DNA of 35,247 bases from positions 146,337-181,583 of the forward strand of contig NZ_AOLG01000056.1 in the NCBI RefSeq assembly GCF_000336815.1. Direction: 5' to 3'. A model generated the notes under the pieces. The model had not been told where the DNA came from, did not search any database, and saw only the letters and a program-made list of their open reading frames with translations. Positions 34,251-35,247 of the stretch are shown in pieces; the first letter of the stretch is position 1, and the number at the start of each line of letters is the position of its first letter. Origin of the DNA: Haloferax prahovense DSM 18310 (GTDB lineage: Archaea; Halobacteriota; Halobacteria; Halobacteriales; Haloferacaceae). The position numbers and the translations under genes were made by a program.

Positions 34251-35102
34251 TTACTCGTCGCGCTCGGCGACGACCGGGTTGGTAAGCGTGCCGATGCCCT
34301 CGATTTCCACGTCGACGCTGTCGCCCGGCGCGAGCAGTTCCGGCGGGTCGCGGAAGATGCCGACGCCGCCGGGCGTGCCGGTAGAGATCACGTCGCCGGG
34401 TCGGAGCGTGGTGATGTTACTGATGTACTCGACGACCTCGTCGACGCCGAAGATGAACTCGGAGGTGTTTGACTCCTGTTTCGTCTCGCCGTTGACGCGG
34501 CAGGCGACGTCGAGGTTGTGCGGGTCGAGGTCGGCCTCGGGAACGAACGTCGGCCCCATCGGGGCGAACGTGTCGTAGCTCTTGCCGCGGAAGAACTGTC
34601 CGTCGTCGAACTGGGCGTCGCGGCCGCTCACGTCGTTGATGGCGGTGTAGCCCGCGACGTAGTCGAAGGCGTTCTCGGCGTCCACGTTCTTGGCCGTCTG
34701 GCCGATGACGACGCCGAGTTCGACCTCGTAGTCGACCTCGTCGATGGCCGCCGGGTGGACGATGGGGTCGCCGGGGTTCGTGACGGACGTGCCGGCCTTA
34801 CCGAACAGAAGCGGACGTTCGGGCACCTCTTCGTCCTGTTCTTCGGCGTGGTCGTGATAGTTGAGCCCGACGCAGACGATTTTTCCGGGGCGCGGGACGG
34901 GCGCGAGGAGCTTTACGTCCTCGACGGGGACCGACTGGTCCTCGGCGGCGTCCGCGGCGTCCTCGACGACGGTGAGGAAGCCGGGGCTGTTCAGGTTCTG
35001 GACGGTGACGTCTTCGCGGAGGCCGGAAAGCGGGACGACGTCGTCGTCGCGGTGGACGCCCCATTCGGGGGCACCGCCCGCGGTGTATCGAACAAGTTGC
35101 AT
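34251..35102 (-). CDS. Fumarylacetoacetate hydrolase (FAH)-fold protein
   Basis: 283 residues from ATG 35102, MQLVRYTAGGAPEWGVHRDD. A short N-terminal domain (to ~65) precedes the FAH catalytic domain: KIVCVGLNYHDHAEE (74-88), then DYEVELGVVIG, with metal ligands Glu126 and Glu128, then AINDVSGRDAQ with Asp157, and FFRGKSYDTFAPMGP with Lys174. It ends GTPGGVGIFRDPPELLAPGDSVDVEIEGIGTL. Such proteins cleave C-C bonds of diketo acids or isomerise/decarboxylate them. Next to SDR 2, a 2,4-diketo-3-deoxy sugar acid hydrolase is the most specific reading; acylpyruvase or a catechol-pathway isomerase are alternatives. A TATA-like TTACGTATCAC (35120-35130) and the AACAGTTAC motif lie upstream. Confidence 0.9.
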   Translation of the reverse strand: MQLVRYTAGGAPEWGVHRDDDVVPLSGLREDVTVQNLNSPGFLTVVEDAADAAEDQSVPVEDVKLLAPVPRPGKIVCVGLNYHDHAEEQDEEVPERPLLFGKAGTSVTNPGDPIVHPAAIDEVDYEVELGVVIGQTAKNVDAENAFDYVAGYTAINDVSGRDAQFDDGQFFRGKSYDTFAPMGPTFVPEADLDPHNLDVACRVNGETKQESNTSEFIFGVDEVVEYISNITTLRPGDVISTGTPGGVGIFRDPPELLAPGDSVDVEIEGIGTLTNPVVAERDE

Positions 35103-35186
35103 CGTTACACTCTGCCACACCGTGATACGTAACTGTTGCGCTCTACGCAGCATTGCGACGGCGAGGATGGGTCCGCGGCCCGCCGA

Positions 35187-35224
35187 CTACGAGTACGTCA
35201 GGTTCACCTCGATGACGTTCGCGC
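35187..35224 (-). CDS. C-terminal end of an unknown gene, cut by the contig end
   Basis: On the minus strand a frame ending ...ANVIEVNLTYS then TAG (35189-35187) enters from the contig edge, 85 bases upstream of the FAH-fold gene on the same strand. Only about 11 codons remain, so no function can be given. It would be the preceding gene of the sugar-acid cluster. Confidence 0.35.
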
Positions 35225-35247
35225 CTGTCTCTTATACACATCTCTGA
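35225..35247. other. Tn5/Nextera adapter residue (sequencing artefact)
   Basis: Bases 35225-35243 equal the 19-base Tn5 mosaic end (CTGTCTCTTATACACATCT). The next four bases, CTGA, agree with the older Epicentre Nextera adapter. This is not genomic DNA and marks an assembly end. Confidence 0.95.

Noticed and set aside
1..35247. CRISPR arrays, tRNA or rRNA genes, intact insertion sequences
   Set aside because: No regularly spaced repeats, no TPsiC-arm-like tRNA ends in a foldable context, and no transposase motifs were seen on reading both strands.

Overview
The window looks like haloarchaeal chromosome, most likely Haloferax or a close relative. GC is high with strong GC at third codon positions, and the proteins are acidic. 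Exported proteins carry Tat signals with a lipobox Cys. Many genes have a TATA-like element about 27 nt before the start codon and no Shine-Dalgarno, which is the leaderless pattern of haloarchaea. The final 23 bases are not genomic: 35225-35243 equals the Tn5/Nextera mosaic end, so the right edge is a draft-contig end.

Left part (1-16554). The end of a sugar-type ABC transporter operon (permease tail plus ATPase) is followed by a HEAT-repeat/zinc-ribbon protein and a small membrane protein. Next come four PQQ-type beta-propeller Tat lipoproteins in two overlapping pairs that diverge from one promoter region (3059-8129); a fifth lies at 13419-14648. Between them are a Bat-type HTH regulator, an alpha/beta hydrolase, a six-TM membrane protein and an ABC-2 exporter pair. 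Then follow a CARF-like/winged-helix regulator (DUF6293 type), a GC-rich intergenic stretch with a long hairpin and T-run, and a PPC/DUF296 protein.

Right part (17161-35189) is mostly catabolic. It holds a short-chain dehydrogenase (SDR), a luciferase-like (LLM) oxidoreductase, a NodB-fold hydrolase, and a peptide-type ABC transporter (binding lipoprotein, two permeases, fused ATPases). With these are a creatininase-family amidohydrolase, an M20 amidohydrolase and an IclR regulator. I infer uptake and stepwise C-N bond hydrolysis of an amide, cyclic amide or peptide-like compound, under IclR control; the substrate is unknown. After this come an SMC-like coiled-coil protein with degenerate ATPase motifs and its RdfA-type partner (cell-shape/rod-determining family), then an 860-base gene-poor stretch of unusual composition. 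The window closes with an SDR and a fumarylacetoacetase-fold hydrolase, a pairing known from the diketo-deoxy-sugar-acid branch of 6-deoxyhexose degradation.

No tRNA, rRNA, CRISPR array or intact insertion sequence was found.
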